A stretch of DNA of 64,000 bases from positions 1 to 64,000 of the forward strand of contig NZ_SZVI01000003.1 in the NCBI RefSeq assembly GCF_013416775.1, read 5' to 3'. Numbering within the stretch: position 1 is the first letter of the stretch; each line of letters opens with the position of its first letter. The DNA is from Rhodoferax sp. BLA1. GTDB lineage: Bacteria; Pseudomonadota; Gammaproteobacteria; Burkholderiales; Burkholderiaceae_C. Both the position numbers and the translations under genes were made by a program. Positions 42,686 through 52,083 of this stretch are shown here, piece after piece. Under the pieces are notes generated by a model. The model was not told the origin of the DNA. It searched no databases and saw only the letters and a program-made list of their open reading frames with translations.

Positions 42686-43910
42686 GATTCCATTCAACCA
42701 AGTGAAAACGCCCATGGGACTCGATACGGTCAGGCTCAAGTCACCCTATATGCACCGCTCCATCGTTGACCGAATCAAGGCCCAGGGCGAAAGCTACTGC
42801 CGAATGCAGAACGACACCGGCGAGATCGTCTGGGAGATCACCCGCACCAATCTGCGCGGCTCATTCGATTCGCGGATCATGGTCAAGCCTATGTATGAGG
42901 ACTGCACAAAGTCAAAAAGCGGAAAACCCGAGTGGCACGTCAGCGACCCCTACCTGATCGTCGAATGCTCAGTCGCCAAGGCCATCAACGGCCAAAACGT
43001 CTATGGTGTGGTCGAAGACATGCAAGGGGCATGCGAACGCGTCAGAGCCCTGTTGCAGCAACTGCTAGGGGTCACATTGCCACCCGTGGCGAACTGGACG
43101 GTCCAGCGGGTTGACTGGGCTGAAAATTTTCAGTTGCCATACCAGGCCGTTCAAGAATTCTTCGAGGGCATCTATCACGTAGCCTTTCCACGCCGAAAGA
43201 TGCAGAAGTACAGCAACGAGTCCATCTTCGTTCCGGGCACGACCACCACCATCAAGCTGTATCACAAGGGGCCAGAGTTCCAGAAGAACGACCGCAAGCG
43301 TCTTTTTCATGTGCTGCGAAGTGAGTACCAGCAAAACCGGCCCAATGGCGCGCCGGTTGAATGGGCAAACAACAAGGCATCACGCAGGCTCACAGCATTG
43401 CAGCGGCTGGCAAATAACCGGCTTCGGGCTGAAGTCGAATTGCACGCCGAAAAGCTGGATTACGACTTTGGCCACAAACCCAAGGTTCGCGAGATCACCA
43501 CGGAGTACCTGCAAGCCGTTTTCGACAAGGAAATTCATCGTCTGCTGCGGGAAGGCAGTGGAGCCGTCCAGATCGTGCGCACCAGCATGGCCGTTCGAGA
43601 CCGTCTCGATGCCCGCTTCACCCAGGAGCTGGCGGGACTACTGCACGGGTTCTGGCTGGGGCTGGCGACCCACGGCGAAGACGACATGAAAAAGCGCTTC
43701 ACCCGGCCCACCTTTTACCGACGTCGCAAGCAGCTTGTCGATAGCGGTGTGTCCTGGCTGGCCACCGACATGCAACTTATTGAACGTCAGGGGCAAATGC
43801 TGCCTGCTGACTTCTCACCAGTTCGTGCAAACCCAAGGCGCTGCAAATGCCTGGTGCGCGAAGTCCCCGCGTTTAGTTACGAGCGCGGTTTACTCCAACT
43901 GGCCACATAA
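42678..43910 (+). CDS. Phage/plasmid replication protein, gene II/X family
   Basis: About 410 residues. Conserved pieces of the filamentous-phage gene II/X family are visible: MGLDTVRLKSPYM at the start, WTVQRVDWAENFQLPYQAVQEF, TTTIKLYHKGPEF and NNRLRAEVELHAEKL. These proteins nick the origin and start rolling-circle replication. The start at 42678 removes an upstream stretch that belongs to the small ORF at 42470. It is followed after 22 bp by the probable ssDNA-binding gene, the order seen in filamentous phages (gene II, gene V). Confidence 0.8.
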   Translation: MSEIPFNQVKTPMGLDTVRLKSPYMHRSIVDRIKAQGESYCRMQNDTGEIVWEITRTNLRGSFDSRIMVKPMYEDCTKSKSGKPEWHVSDPYLIVECSVAKAINGQNVYGVVEDMQGACERVRALLQQLLGVTLPPVANWTVQRVDWAENFQLPYQAVQEFFEGIYHVAFPRRKMQKYSNESIFVPGTTTTIKLYHKGPEFQKNDRKRLFHVLRSEYQQNRPNGAPVEWANNKASRRLTALQRLANNRLRAEVELHAEKLDYDFGHKPKVREITTEYLQAVFDKEIHRLLREGSGAVQIVRTSMAVRDRLDARFTQELAGLLHGFWLGLATHGEDDMKKRFTRPTFYRRRKQLVDSGVSWLATDMQLIERQGQMLPADFSPVRANPRRCKCLVREVPAFSYERGLLQLAT

Positions 43911-43932
43911 GGCCGAAATCCGAAAGACCATC

Positions 43933-44238
43933 ATGAGCGAAACAGTCCTGATCCTCCGTGCCTCCAAATACGACTTTGTCAGCGACAAAGGCGAGACGAT
44001 CAAAGGTTGCAATGTCCACTTTATCAATGACTACCAAGTAGAAACAGAAACAGCCGTGGGAGATGCCCCGATGAAGGTCGCCGCCAGTGAAGAAGTTTTC
44101 ATGGAAGTCAAGAAAAACAAGGCGCCAGGCATCTATCAAATCAACACCCGCACCAAGCCGGGGAAGGACGGGCAAGCCACCGTTGTGGTGACACAGGCCA
44201 AATTCGTACAGGCCTTCACCTTGGCACAAGCACGATGA
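43933..44238 (+). CDS. Probable single-stranded DNA-binding protein (gene V-like)
   Basis: 101 residues, beta-rich, with no signal peptide. It has the size and placement of filamentous-phage gene V proteins: directly after rep, beginning MSETVLILRASKYDFVSDKGE. The residue pattern (alternating hydrophobic strands, AKFVQAFTLAQAR end) is compatible with an OB-like fold, but I identify it mainly by context. Confidence 0.55.
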   Translation: MSETVLILRASKYDFVSDKGETIKGCNVHFINDYQVETETAVGDAPMKVAASEEVFMEVKKNKAPGIYQINTRTKPGKDGQATVVVTQAKFVQAFTLAQAR

Positions 44239-44358
44239 AAAAAGCGCTCAGGTGCTGACACACAAGAGCGCTCACCGATTCACAAAAACCATCCATGACC
44301 GGCTCCGGCAGCTTACCGCAAATGAGCAGCACCGGGGCCAATATCAAAAGAGTCAATC

Positions 44359-44808
44359 ATGATCAAGGCTGAAAATTGCATTCGTGGGGCAACTATGTTC
44401 GGGGCTTTTGTTCATGAGTTGGGTGGCCCCAAATTGGTAGCAAAATTTCTGGACGTCACGGAGCGAACTGTGTGGCGTTGGCTCGCGGAAGAAAACGCTC
44501 CCCGTGCTGCAATTTTGGCGCTCTATTGGGAAACTCAATACGGGCGATCTCTGATCGACACTGACCAAGTCAACGAAATCAGACTTCTCTACCAGCGCAT
44601 TCACATACTGACCGAGCAATATCAGTGCGCAAAAGATATCGTGACAGCCCTGCGAAAGCTCCAAACGGGCTCTGCAAACGAGGCCTACTTTGACCAACTT
44701 CCAGAGCTGAAGGAATGGCGTTTGAACACTTGGGGCGAACCGCTTGATGAAAGCAACACAGTTGCGCATGCTGATCGCGCCACACTGAAGCGACTCGCTT
44801 CAAGATAA
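44359..44808 (+). CDS. DUF3653-like phage protein
   Basis: 149 residues. The segment LGGPKLVAKFLDVTERTVWRWLAEENAPRAAILALYWET is a helix-turn-helix-like unit typical of DUF3653 proteins from filamentous phages and related elements of Xanthomonas and betaproteobacteria. Following helices (QVNEIRLLYQRIHILTEQY) are variable. Function is unknown; DNA binding is likely. It is about 120 bp downstream of the ssDNA-binding gene. Confidence 0.65.
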   Translation: MIKAENCIRGATMFGAFVHELGGPKLVAKFLDVTERTVWRWLAEENAPRAAILALYWETQYGRSLIDTDQVNEIRLLYQRIHILTEQYQCAKDIVTALRKLQTGSANEAYFDQLPELKEWRLNTWGEPLDESNTVAHADRATLKRLASR

Positions 44809-44832
44809 AACCGCGGCCACTCTGGATTTGCC

Positions 44833-45276
44833 GTGACGCTGCAATTTCTCCCCCGCATCATTCGCCACCGCGACGCGTCAGCCTACCTCGGCATGGATCG
44901 CAATCGCTTTGACGAAGACGTGAGGCCCTTCCTGACTGAAATCCCTGTTGGTGATCGCGGCATTGGCTTTGATCGCCTGGAGCTGGATTCATGGGTTGAG
45001 GCGTATATTGCAGCTCGTGGGCGTCCGGGTCGCAACCGTGGAAAAGGAGAAAATTTATGCGAACCCGAACAAAAGGGATTCAGCTCGAAGGTACAGAGCG
45101 AATCATTGACAAGCAGTACCGGGGGGAGCGCATCTTCCAGCGGCTCGGCAACGTCTCACAAGACGCGGCTGAAGCGTGGCTCAGGGAGCGCCAGGCCCAG
45201 CTCGACATCGGTCGGCAGCAGCAACTTCGAGCAGGCTCTGATCGCTTGTGGGCAGATGGTGCGGCAAAGTACCTGA
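44833..45276 (+). CDS. Excisionase-like DNA-binding protein
   Basis: 147 residues from GTG 44833. The N-terminal 65 residues (PRIIRHRDASAYLGMDRNRFDEDVRPFLTEIP, then DRLELDSWVEAYIAARGRPG) are of the winged-helix excisionase/AlpA type that directs integrase toward excision. The C-terminal 75 residues are Ser/Thr/Gly-rich and overlap the first 220 bp of the integrase gene in another frame. The overlap could be real dual coding, or the protein may simply run on because no stop falls in that frame. Confidence 0.6.
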   Translation: MTLQFLPRIIRHRDASAYLGMDRNRFDEDVRPFLTEIPVGDRGIGFDRLELDSWVEAYIAARGRPGRNRGKGENLCEPEQKGFSSKVQSESLTSSTGGSASSSGSATSHKTRLKRGSGSARPSSTSVGSSNFEQALIACGQMVRQST

Positions 45277-46151
45277 CCGAGTGCCAGCAACGCAAAGTGC
45301 GAACGCTCGATCTGATTGGCTACCACGTCCGCATCTTGTTGCCCTACATCGGTTCCATGGCCATGCGCGATGTGTGCAATGAGGCAATGGAGTCGTTCAA
45401 AGATGAGCGGGTTGAAGATGGTGCAAAAAACGCCACGGTGAACCGTAGCCTTGAGGTGGTCAGGACGGTGATGAACCGAGCGGCAAGGGTATGGAGGGAG
45501 AACGGCAAACCATGGCTTTCAACGGCACCCCTGATCGAGATGTTGGACGAAACGCAGCAACGCCGACCACCCTACCCGCTTTCGTGGGAAGAACAGGCCA
45601 AGCTGGTTCCGGCATTGGCATCACACTTGCAGCGGCCGGTGCTGTTTGCTTTGAACACAGGCGCACGCGACAACAACGTGTGCGGTTTGCGGTGGAGCTG
45701 GGAAGTGAAGGTGAAGGAGCTAAAACGCAGTGTTTTTGTGATCCCGGCAGCAGAATTCAAAGGCCAGCGCGACCACGTGCTTATTTTGAATGATGCGGCT
45801 TGGAGCATCGTGGAGGCATGCCGTGGGCAGCATTCGGATTTTGTTTTTGTGTACGCTGCACCTGGTCACGAGCCGGGTCGCATTGGGACCATCAACAACA
45901 CCGGCTGGCAAAACGCACGGGCAGCAGTTGGTTTGGCAAAAGTGCGCGTGCATGATCTGCGCCACACCTACGGCCAACGGCTACGCGATGCCGGGGTAAG
46001 TGAAGAAGATCGGGCGCTGTTGTTGGGCCATGCGATTGAAGGTATGCCCCAGCACTACGCCACGGCGACGGTCGCCAGACTGGTGGACGCTGCCAATAAA
46101 GTTGCATTCACCGTTGACCGGACAACCTTGCTGCGGGTGGTAAATGGTTGA
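45057..46151 (+). CDS. Tyrosine-type integrase
   Basis: 364 residues. The catalytic set of phage integrases is present: first Arg in LNTGARDNNVCGLRW, H-L-R in VHDLRHTYGQRL, the later His in LLLGHAIEGM, and the nucleophile Y334 in HYATATV. An N-terminal core-binding domain (MRTRTKGIQLEGTERI...) precedes. A GGAG ribosome site lies upstream of ATG 45057. It sits at the right edge of the element, 65 bp from the tRNA-Arg repeat, the expected place for a tRNA-targeting integrase. Confidence 0.92.
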   Translation: MRTRTKGIQLEGTERIIDKQYRGERIFQRLGNVSQDAAEAWLRERQAQLDIGRQQQLRAGSDRLWADGAAKYLTECQQRKVRTLDLIGYHVRILLPYIGSMAMRDVCNEAMESFKDERVEDGAKNATVNRSLEVVRTVMNRAARVWRENGKPWLSTAPLIEMLDETQQRRPPYPLSWEEQAKLVPALASHLQRPVLFALNTGARDNNVCGLRWSWEVKVKELKRSVFVIPAAEFKGQRDHVLILNDAAWSIVEACRGQHSDFVFVYAAPGHEPGRIGTINNTGWQNARAAVGLAKVRVHDLRHTYGQRLRDAGVSEEDRALLLGHAIEGMPQHYATATVARLVDAANKVAFTVDRTTLLRVVNG

Positions 46152-46160
46152 ATTGGGGGA

Positions 46161-46181
46161 AAGTTACGCAGAAAGTCACGC
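46161..46181. repeat. Candidate integrase arm-type site (right)
   Basis: AAGTTACGCA-G-AAAGTCACGC. The same motif without the extra G lies at 40271-40290 in the same orientation near the left junction. Each copy contains two similar units (GTTACGCA and GTCACGC). Direct repeats of this kind close to both ends are what tyrosine integrases bind as arm sites. Confidence 0.45.
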
Positions 46182-46210
46182 AAGTAGGTGGCGACTGCAA
46201 AAACGAAAAG

Positions 46211-46236
46211 GCCCTAGAACATCTCTGTTCTAGGGC
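46211..46236 (-). terminator. Terminator of tRNA-Arg
   Basis: A perfect 11-bp stem GCCCTAGAACA/TGTTCTAGGGC with a TCTC loop, followed on the minus strand by a T-rich run. It ends tRNA-Arg transcription. A one-mismatch copy at about 40098-40127 marks the other element junction. Confidence 0.75.
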
Positions 46237-46291
46237 TTGTCGTTTGGTGCGGCTGGCAGGAATTGAACCCACGACCCCTTGGTTCGTAGCC
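46216..46291. repeat. attR: 76-bp direct repeat in the intact tRNA-Arg
   Basis: An exact copy of 40105-40180. It covers part of the terminator and the tRNA 3' half to the anticodon stem. Here it joins the chromosomal 5' half of tRNA-Arg, so the element supplies the 3' half of a functional tRNA. Confidence 0.9.
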
Positions 46292-46321
46292 AAGTACTCT
46301 ATCCAACTGAGCTACAGCCGC
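46245..46321 (-). tRNA. tRNA-Arg (anticodon ACG)
   Basis: A 77-nt cloverleaf on the minus strand with encoded CCA (complement of TGG at 46245-46247). Acceptor GCGGCUG/CAGCCGC, anticodon stem CUUGG/CCAAG with loop CUACGAA giving anticodon ACG, and T-loop UUCAAUU. It is the integration target of the 6.1-kb element; the 3' half is duplicated at 40134-40180. Confidence 0.95.
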
Positions 46322-46347
46322 TAAGCTATCAATTATAGCCTAAAAAT

Positions 46348-46424
46348 TGGTAGGGCGTCACAGACTTGAACTGTGGACCAAAGGATTATGAGTCCTCTGC
46401 TCTAACCAACTGAGCTAACGCCCC
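46348..46424 (-). tRNA. tRNA with CAT anticodon (Met, possibly Ile2)
   Basis: A 77-nt cloverleaf on the minus strand, CCA encoded. Acceptor GGGGCGU/ACGCCCU, anticodon loop CUCAUAA giving CAU. A CAU anticodon can mean elongator tRNA-Met or a lysidine-modified tRNA-Ile2; sequence alone favours Met but does not exclude Ile2. Confidence 0.9.
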
Positions 46425-46447
46425 AACCGAACCGGCAATTGTAGGGG

Positions 46448-47452
46448 CTACTTGTGGTGGCTCAGCGCGTTGCTGACCAGTTTGGAGGTGATGTCCACAA
46501 TTTGAATCATGCGGTCATAAGGCATGCGGGTGGGACCAACCACACCGAGGGTACCAACCACCTGGCCGTCAACCTCGTAGGGTGCGCTGACAATGGACAG
46601 GTCCTCAAATGGAATCACCTGGCTTTCGCCGCCAATGAAGATGCGCACACCCTCGGCGCGGCCAGTCACGTCCAGCAAACGCATCAACTGGGCTTTTTGC
46701 TCAAACAGGTCAAATGCACGGCGCAAATGGCCCATGTCGTTGGCAAAGTCGCTGACCGACAACAGGTTTCTCTCACCCGAAATAATCACCTCGTCTGCAG
46801 TTTCAGACAACACCTCGGAATTGGCTGCCACGGCGGCTGTCATCAGGCTGGCAATCTCTGCACGCAAGGACTCCACCTCGTTTTTCAGCCGTTCGCGCAC
46901 CTGTTCGATGTCCAGGCCGATGTAGTTGGCATTCAGGAAATTGGCCGCCTCCACCAACTGTTGCTGCTCGTAGTCCACCTCGGTAAAGATCACCCGGTTT
47001 TGCACATCCCCTTCCGGCGAGACGATGATCACCAGCAAACGCCGCTCGGACAGCCGCAAAAATTCGATGTGCCGAAACACTGTGGTGCGCCGCGGCGCCA
47101 CCACCACACCCACGAATTGGGACAGGCTGGAGAGCAGATTGGCCGCGTTGGAAATCACCTTTTGCGGCTGGTCATGGGCCAGGCTGTGTTCACCAAACGG
47201 ATTGCGCTGGACCGTCAACATGGTGTCCACAAACAAGCGGTAGCCGCGCGCGGTGGGAATGCGCCCGGCGGAGGTGTGTGGGCTGACGATCAGACCCAAA
47301 TCCTCCAGGTCAGACATCACGTTGCGAATGGTGGCGGGTGAGAGCTCCAGACCAGAGGCCTTGGACAAGGTGCGCGACCCCACCGGCTGGCCATCAGCGA
47401 TGTAACGCTCAACCAGCGCTTTGAGTAATAACTTGGCACGGTCATCCAGCAT
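46448..47452 (-). CDS. hrcA: Heat-inducible transcription repressor HrcA
   Basis: 334 residues: an N-terminal winged helix ([41 protein letters not shown]) and the HrcA effector domain. HrcA represses heat-shock genes through the CIRCE operator. No CIRCE copy (TTAGCACTC-N9-GAGTGCTAA) is seen upstream here, and grpE/dnaK are not in the window. It is divergent from nadK, with a 145-bp gap. Confidence 0.95.
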   Translation of the reverse strand: MLDDRAKLLLKALVERYIADGQPVGSRTLSKASGLELSPATIRNVMSDLEDLGLIVSPHTSAGRIPTARGYRLFVDTMLTVQRNPFGEHSLAHDQPQKVISNAANLLSSLSQFVGVVVAPRRTTVFRHIEFLRLSERRLLVIIVSPEGDVQNRVIFTEVDYEQQQLVEAANFLNANYIGLDIEQVRERLKNEVESLRAEIASLMTAAVAANSEVLSETADEVIISGERNLLSVSDFANDMGHLRRAFDLFEQKAQLMRLLDVTGRAEGVRIFIGGESQVIPFEDLSIVSAPYEVDGQVVGTLGVVGPTRMPYDRMIQIVDITSKLVSNALSHHK

Positions 47453-47597
47453 GTGGTGATTTTACGGACATCTGAACTCGGGCAACCCGACTCAAATGTC
47501 TCTTCAAACCGGCGCGATGTTTGACACCCTTGAATGTATTGCCGCTATTTTCAAAGGCGACACAAAGCGGCCGGGTCTTTGATGTTGTAATTTGCAG

Positions 47598-48500
47598 ATG
47601 GACTCCAAATTCAAGCTCGTTGCCCTGATCGGCAAATACCAGACCAGCGCTAGTGCCGCCGCCGTCTCCAGCGCGCGTGCTGCGCTGGAAGCGGTGGCCC
47701 ATTTTCTGCACGACCAAGGCTGTGACGTGGTGCTGGAGGCAGATACCGCACGCAACATGGGCATGACGCGTTACCCCACGCTGACCGTGCCACAAATTGG
47801 CCAACAATGCGACCTGGGCCTGGTGGTGGGTGGTGACGGCACCATGCTGGGCATTGGCAGGCAATTGGCCGCATATGGTGTGCCGCTGATTGGTATCAAC
47901 CAGGGCCGCCTGGGTTTCATCACCGACATCCGTTACGACAACTTTGCCGCGTGTCTGAGCGACATGTTGCGTGGTGAATATGTGGAAGACCACCGCAGCC
48001 TGATGAGCGGCCGGGTCATGCGTGACGGGCGCCGCGTCTACAACGCCACGGCACTCAACGATGTGGTGGTGAACCGTGGCGCCACCTCGGGCATGGTGGA
48101 GTTGCGCGTGGAAGTGGATGGCCATTTTGTCGCCAACCAGCGCGCCGATGGGCTGATCATTGCCACACCTACCGGGTCAACAGCGTATGCCTTGTCATCG
48201 GGCGGCCCCTTGCTGCATCCATCCATTCCCGGCTGGGTGATGGTACCGATTGCCCCACACACATTGTCAAATCGGCCGATAGTCCTTGCCAACACATCGC
48301 ATATAGCTATTGAAATAGTAGCTGGCCGGGATGCCAGCGCGAGTTTTGACCAGCAATCTCTGGCGTCCCTGATGCATGGTGACCGGATTGAAGTCACCCG
48401 GTCCAACCACCATGTGCGGTTTTTGCATCCCAAGGGCTGGTCCTACTTTGATACCCTGCGCGAAAAACTGCATTGGAACGAAGGAGTAACCTCAACGTGA
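47598..48500 (+). CDS. nadK: NAD kinase
   Basis: 300 residues with the diacylglycerol-kinase-like fold motifs [21 protein letters not shown] and [15 protein letters not shown]. It phosphorylates NAD to NADP. ATG 47598 was preferred over TTG 47592. Its stop overlaps the recN GTG by four bases, giving the nadK-recN coupling common in proteobacteria. Confidence 0.96.
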   Translation: MDSKFKLVALIGKYQTSASAAAVSSARAALEAVAHFLHDQGCDVVLEADTARNMGMTRYPTLTVPQIGQQCDLGLVVGGDGTMLGIGRQLAAYGVPLIGINQGRLGFITDIRYDNFAACLSDMLRGEYVEDHRSLMSGRVMRDGRRVYNATALNDVVVNRGATSGMVELRVEVDGHFVANQRADGLIIATPTGSTAYALSSGGPLLHPSIPGWVMVPIAPHTLSNRPIVLANTSHIAIEIVAGRDASASFDQQSLASLMHGDRIEVTRSNHHVRFLHPKGWSYFDTLREKLHWNEGVTST

Positions 48501-50149
48501 GCCTCAAACGCATCGTCTTGCGCGACTTTGTCATCGTCAGCGAACTTGACCTGGAACTGGCCAACGGCTTCACCGTGTTGACTGGTGAGACCGGCGCCGG
48601 CAAATCCATCCTGGTGGATGCCCTGCAACTCGTGACCGGCGGGCGCGCTGATGTCAGTGTGATCCGCGAAGGTGCGGCCCGCACCGACGTCAGTGCCGAA
48701 TTCGAGGCCACAACCAGCGTGGCCAGCTGGCTGGACGAGGCAGGGTTCGAGCATGACAGCAGCCTGCTGCTGCGCCGCACCGTCGACACCCAGGGCAAAA
48801 GCCGCGCCTGGATCAACGGCAGCCCCGCCACCGCCACCCAGTTGCGCGCCTTGGGGGAACAGCTGCTTGACATTCACGGCCAACACGCCTGGCAAAGCCT
48901 GACGCGCCCGGAGTCGGTGCGTGGCCTGCTCGACGCCTATGCCAAGGTGGCCACCGATGTCGTGTCGGTGCAGTGGCAGCTGTGGCGCACCGCCCAGGAC
49001 CAGCTGGCACAGGCCCGCGCCTCGCAGGACTCACTGCTCAACGAACGTGAGCGCTTGAGCTGGCAGATTGGTGAACTGGAAAAACTCGCCCCAGGCGCAG
49101 ACGAATGGCCCGCGCTCAATGCCGAGCACGGCCGCCTCTCCAACGCCCAGGCCCTGCTGGACGCTGCGCAATCGGCCTTGCAGGCGCTCGATGAGGCCGA
49201 CAACAGTGCCAGCAGCCTGACCGGCAGTGCATGTGACGAACTTCAAAAACAAGAGCACATAGAGCCCATATTCAAAGGGCTGAGTGAGGTTTTGGCATCA
49301 AGCCTGGCGCAGCTGGAGGATGTGGTGCATTCACTGCGTGCCTACCTGCGCAAAACCGAGCTGGACCCGGATCGACTCAGTGCGCTGGATGAACGCCTGG
49401 GGCTGTGGGTGGCATTGGCGCGCCGTTACAAGCGCAGCCCGGAGGAACTGGTGGACCTGTTGTCTGGCTGGAAAGCTCAGCTGCGTGCGCTGGACGCCGC
49501 GGCCGACCTGCAGGCGCTGGAGGGTGCGGTGGCCTCTGCCTGGCAAAGTTATCAGGTGGAGGCTGGCAAGGTAACCCGGGCTCGGCAAAAGTCAGCCCCC
49601 AAGCTGGCCCAAACCATCACCCAGGCGATGCAGGGGCTGGGCATGCAAGGTGGCCAGTTCGAAGTGGCCATCCAGCCTGCGAGCCAGCCTTTGATGACTG
49701 GGCTGGAAGACATCCAGTTCCTGGTGGCAGGACATGCCGGCAGCACCCCGCGCCCGGTCAACAAAGTGGCTTCGGGTGGTGAGTTGTCGCGCTTGGCGCT
49801 GGCCATTGCCGTCACCACCAGCCAACTGGGCACCGCCCAAACTCTGATTTTTGACGAGGTCGACGCCGGTGTCGGCGGTGCCGTGGCCGAAACCGTGGGC
49901 CGGCTGATGCGCCAGCTCGGGGTCGACCGGCAGGTACTGGCGGTGACCCATCTGCCGCAGGTGGCCGCTTGTGCCGACCAGCACCTGGTGGTCAGCAAAC
50001 AACTGGCGGGCAGCGCCACCGTCAGCTCGGTCACCCCGGTCAAAGGCGAAGAGCGCGTCACCGAACTGGCCCGTATGCTGGGTGGTGAACGCATCCTGGC
50101 CAGCACCCTCAGCCATGCGCGCGACATGCTGCAAGTGCAGGGAGCCTGA
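48497..50149 (+). CDS. recN: DNA repair protein RecN
   Basis: About 550 residues of the SMC-like family: Walker A GETGAGKS near the N-terminus, a coiled-coil middle, the signature [14 protein letters not shown], and Walker [14 protein letters not shown]. RecN acts in double-strand break repair. GTG 48497 with AAGGAG upstream gives the conserved start. In the coiled-coil region (about residues 248-268) the codons are formed by a copy of the dispersed palindromic repeat, an apparent insertion tolerated there. Confidence 0.95.
   Translation: MSLKRIVLRDFVIVSELDLELANGFTVLTGETGAGKSILVDALQLVTGGRADVSVIREGAARTDVSAEFEATTSVASWLDEAGFEHDSSLLLRRTVDTQGKSRAWINGSPATATQLRALGEQLLDIHGQHAWQSLTRPESVRGLLDAYAKVATDVVSVQWQLWRTAQDQLAQARASQDSLLNERERLSWQIGELEKLAPGADEWPALNAEHGRLSNAQALLDAAQSALQALDEADNSASSLTGSACDELQKQEHIEPIFKGLSEVLASSLAQLEDVVHSLRAYLRKTELDPDRLSALDERLGLWVALARRYKRSPEELVDLLSGWKAQLRALDAAADLQALEGAVASAWQSYQVEAGKVTRARQKSAPKLAQTITQAMQGLGMQGGQFEVAIQPASQPLMTGLEDIQFLVAGHAGSTPRPVNKVASGGELSRLALAIAVTTSQLGTAQTLIFDEVDAGVGGAVAETVGRLMRQLGVDRQVLAVTHLPQVAACADQHLVVSKQLAGSATVSSVTPVKGEERVTELARMLGGERILASTLSHARDMLQVQGA
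49241..49295. repeat. Dispersed palindromic repeat inside recN
   Basis: TTCAAAAACAAGAGCACAT, then the stem AGCCC...GGGCT (AGAGCCCATATTCAAAGGGCT), then GAGTGAGG. The order and spacing match the intergenic copies. It is read in frame as [14 protein letters not shown]. Confidence 0.6.
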
Positions 50150-50150
50150 C

Positions 50151-51059
50151 ATGAACACCAGCCCAAATGTGCAGATTGTGCTGATCACCGGCATGTCCGG
50201 CTCGGGCAAATCGGTGGCCTTGCACGCGCTGGAAGACCTGGGTTTTTATTGTGTGGACAACCTGCCACCTGAGCTGCTGATGCAGCTGGTGGATCTGGAG
50301 CATGCCCACCACGCCAAACATCTGGCGATTGCCATCGACGTGCGCAGCGCCAGCTCGCTGCCACTGGTGCCTGAGCAGTTGAAACAGCTCAAGGCGCGCG
50401 GGCTGCAGGTGGATTCCATCTTTCTGGATGCCACCACCGAAACGCTGATTCGCCGCTTCTCCGAAACCCGCAGGCGCCACCCGTTATCCCGGGGCGGACC
50501 GGAAAATGCCCTGCTGGACCAACGCCATGCGCTGGCCGATGCCATCGAGCTAGAGCGTGATTTGCTCAGCGACCTGCGCATGCAGGCGCATGTGATCGAC
50601 TCCAGTGTGATCCGTCCGACACAGCTGCAGAGTTATGTCAAAGCCTTTATCGCCGCGCCCGGTGAACAACTGACGCTGGTGTTTGAATCCTTTTCGTTCA
50701 AACGCGGCATCCCGAGTGACGCCGATTTTGTGTTTGATGTGCGCATGTTGCCCAACCCACATTACGAGCCCGAACTGCGTGCCCTGACCGGGCAGGATGT
50801 GCCGGTGGCCGACTACCTGAAGCGGCAACCCGAGGTGCAGCGCATGCTGGACCAGATTCACACCTTCCTGAACAACTGGATGAACGATCTGGCGCAAAAC
50901 CACCGAAGTTATGTGACCGTGGCCATCGGCTGCACCGGCGGGCAACACCGCTCGGTGTACCTGGTGGAGCAACTCACCGCCTTGTTTGCGCCACACTGGG
51001 TCACACTCAAGCGGCACCGTGAAATGGATGCCCGTTTTAGCCCGTCAGCAACTTCCTGA
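50151..51059 (+). CDS. rapZ: RNase adapter protein RapZ
   Basis: 302 residues. Walker A is GMSGSGKS near the N-terminus, and the C-terminal domain has [25 protein letters not shown] and [16 protein letters not shown], typical of RapZ/YvcJ. RapZ binds small RNA GlmZ and guides RNase E in enteric bacteria; in betaproteobacteria the exact target is less clear. It starts one base after recN and overlaps the convergent mutY end by 23 bp. Confidence 0.94.
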   Translation: MNTSPNVQIVLITGMSGSGKSVALHALEDLGFYCVDNLPPELLMQLVDLEHAHHAKHLAIAIDVRSASSLPLVPEQLKQLKARGLQVDSIFLDATTETLIRRFSETRRRHPLSRGGPENALLDQRHALADAIELERDLLSDLRMQAHVIDSSVIRPTQLQSYVKAFIAAPGEQLTLVFESFSFKRGIPSDADFVFDVRMLPNPHYEPELRALTGQDVPVADYLKRQPEVQRMLDQIHTFLNNWMNDLAQNHRSYVTVAIGCTGGQHRSVYLVEQLTALFAPHWVTLKRHREMDARFSPSATS

Positions 51060-52083
51060 TCGGTGCTGGCAGACCCAGACCTGGCCAGCGTTCAGCCTCC
51101 ACCCAGGCGCCGGCCACATCCGGTGGTGAGCCCTTTGGCAACACCACAGATACCGGATGCAAATACAGGTCTTTGTGTGTCAACACATGCTTAAACACCG
51201 GCTGGTCTTGCAGCTGACTGTGTCGCGCCGGTGGCACACTGGCCAACAAGGCTTCCCGGTCACCAAACAGAGGCAGGCAGTACAGACCCGCCCAGACGCC
51301 CGGTGTGGGCCGTTGGCTCAGCCAGACTGCAGCATCGTCCGACACGGCCCACAGCAACCAGATCGTTTGCGCCGTTCTCTTGAGTTTGCGGGTTTTGACC
51401 GGAAAATTTTCCTGGCGAGCCAAAGCTTCAGCCCGGCATTGTCCGTGGAACGGACAGGCAGCGCAGGTGGGTTTTCTGGCAGTGCAAACCGTGGCCCCCA
51501 GGTCCATGATGGCCTGGGTGTAACGTGGCATGGTATGAGCCAGGTCATGGTCAGGCAGCAGGCGGTTGGCCTCCTGCCACAACAACCGCTCGTTGGCAGA
51601 GAGTGCCAGATCAGCCTCAAAACCCAGGAAACGTGTCAGCACCCGTTTGACGTTGCCATCCAGAATCGCCACGCGTTCACCAAAACAGATCGATGCCACC
51701 GCCGCCGCCGTGGACGGGCCAATGCCCGGCAGGGTCTGCAACAGCGCCGCAGTGCGGGGAAAGGCACCACCATGCACCGCCATCACCTGCTGCGCACACA
51801 GGTGCATGTTGCGGGCGCGACTGTAGTAACCCAGACCACTCCACAGGCCCAGCACATCGTCCAGCGGCGCTTGCGCCAGCGCCGCCACGTTTGGAAAGCG
51901 CGCCACAAACCGGGTGAAGTAGTCGCGCACGGTGACCACCTGGGTTTGCTGCAGCATGATCTCAGACAGCCAGACATGGTAGGGCTCGCGCGTGGCCTGC
52001 CAGGGCAGGTCGTGCCGGCCGTGGGCACGCTGCCAGTCCACCAATCTCTGCGCAAAGTTCTGCGCGACCAACTCAGGAGGCAT
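51037..52083 (-). CDS. mutY: A/G-specific adenine glycosylase
   Basis: 348 residues. The [11 protein letters not shown] segment, the helix-hairpin-helix ([17 protein letters not shown]) with the catalytic Asp after it, and the four-cysteine iron-sulfur loop (C-x6-C-x2-C-x5-C in [17 protein letters not shown]) are intact, followed by a NUDIX-like C-terminal domain. It removes A opposite 8-oxoG. It starts inside the 3' end of the dynamin gene (11-bp overlap) and shares a strand with mutM, so both oxidised-guanine repair enzymes flank the dynamin gene. Confidence 0.95.
   Translation of the reverse strand: MPPELVAQNFAQRLVDWQRAHGRHDLPWQATREPYHVWLSEIMLQQTQVVTVRDYFTRFVARFPNVAALAQAPLDDVLGLWSGLGYYSRARNMHLCAQQVMAVHGGAFPRTAALLQTLPGIGPSTAAAVASICFGERVAILDGNVKRVLTRFLGFEADLALSANERLLWQEANRLLPDHDLAHTMPRYTQAIMDLGATVCTARKPTCAACPFHGQCRAEALARQENFPVKTRKLKRTAQTIWLLWAVSDDAAVWLSQRPTPGVWAGLYCLPLFGDREALLASVPPARHSQLQDQPVFKHVLTHKDLYLHPVSVVLPKGSPPDVAGAWVEAERWPGLGLPAPIRKLLTG

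Larger units (their letters stand above)
40105..46291. mobile_element. 6.1-kb integrated element with phage-type replication genes
   Basis: Bounded by exact 76-bp direct repeats within a tRNA-Arg gene; one repeat-to-repeat length is 6,111 bp. In order it encodes two XRE-type proteins, an uncertain region with hairpins, two small coupled ORFs, a gene II/X-like replication protein, a probable ssDNA-binding protein, a DUF3653-like protein, an excisionase-like protein and a tyrosine integrase at the right edge. All genes are on the plus strand. Size and replication genes resemble filamentous phages, but no Zot/pI assembly protein, coat or pIII-like genes were found. Confidence 0.85.

Noticed and set aside
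40105..46291. Full filamentous prophage
   Set aside because: No Zot/pI ATPase, coat or pIII-like genes could be found; only replication and integration functions are visible.
47453..47597. CIRCE operator upstream of hrcA
   Set aside because: No TTAGCACTC...GAGTGCTAA inverted repeat is present in the 145-bp gap.
48298..48330. A repeat-like sequence (ATAGCTATTGAAATAGTAGCTG) inside nadK
   Set aside because: NAD kinases from other bacteria have equivalent residues here without any length change, so it is more likely a chance match or a base-level coincidence than an inserted repeat.
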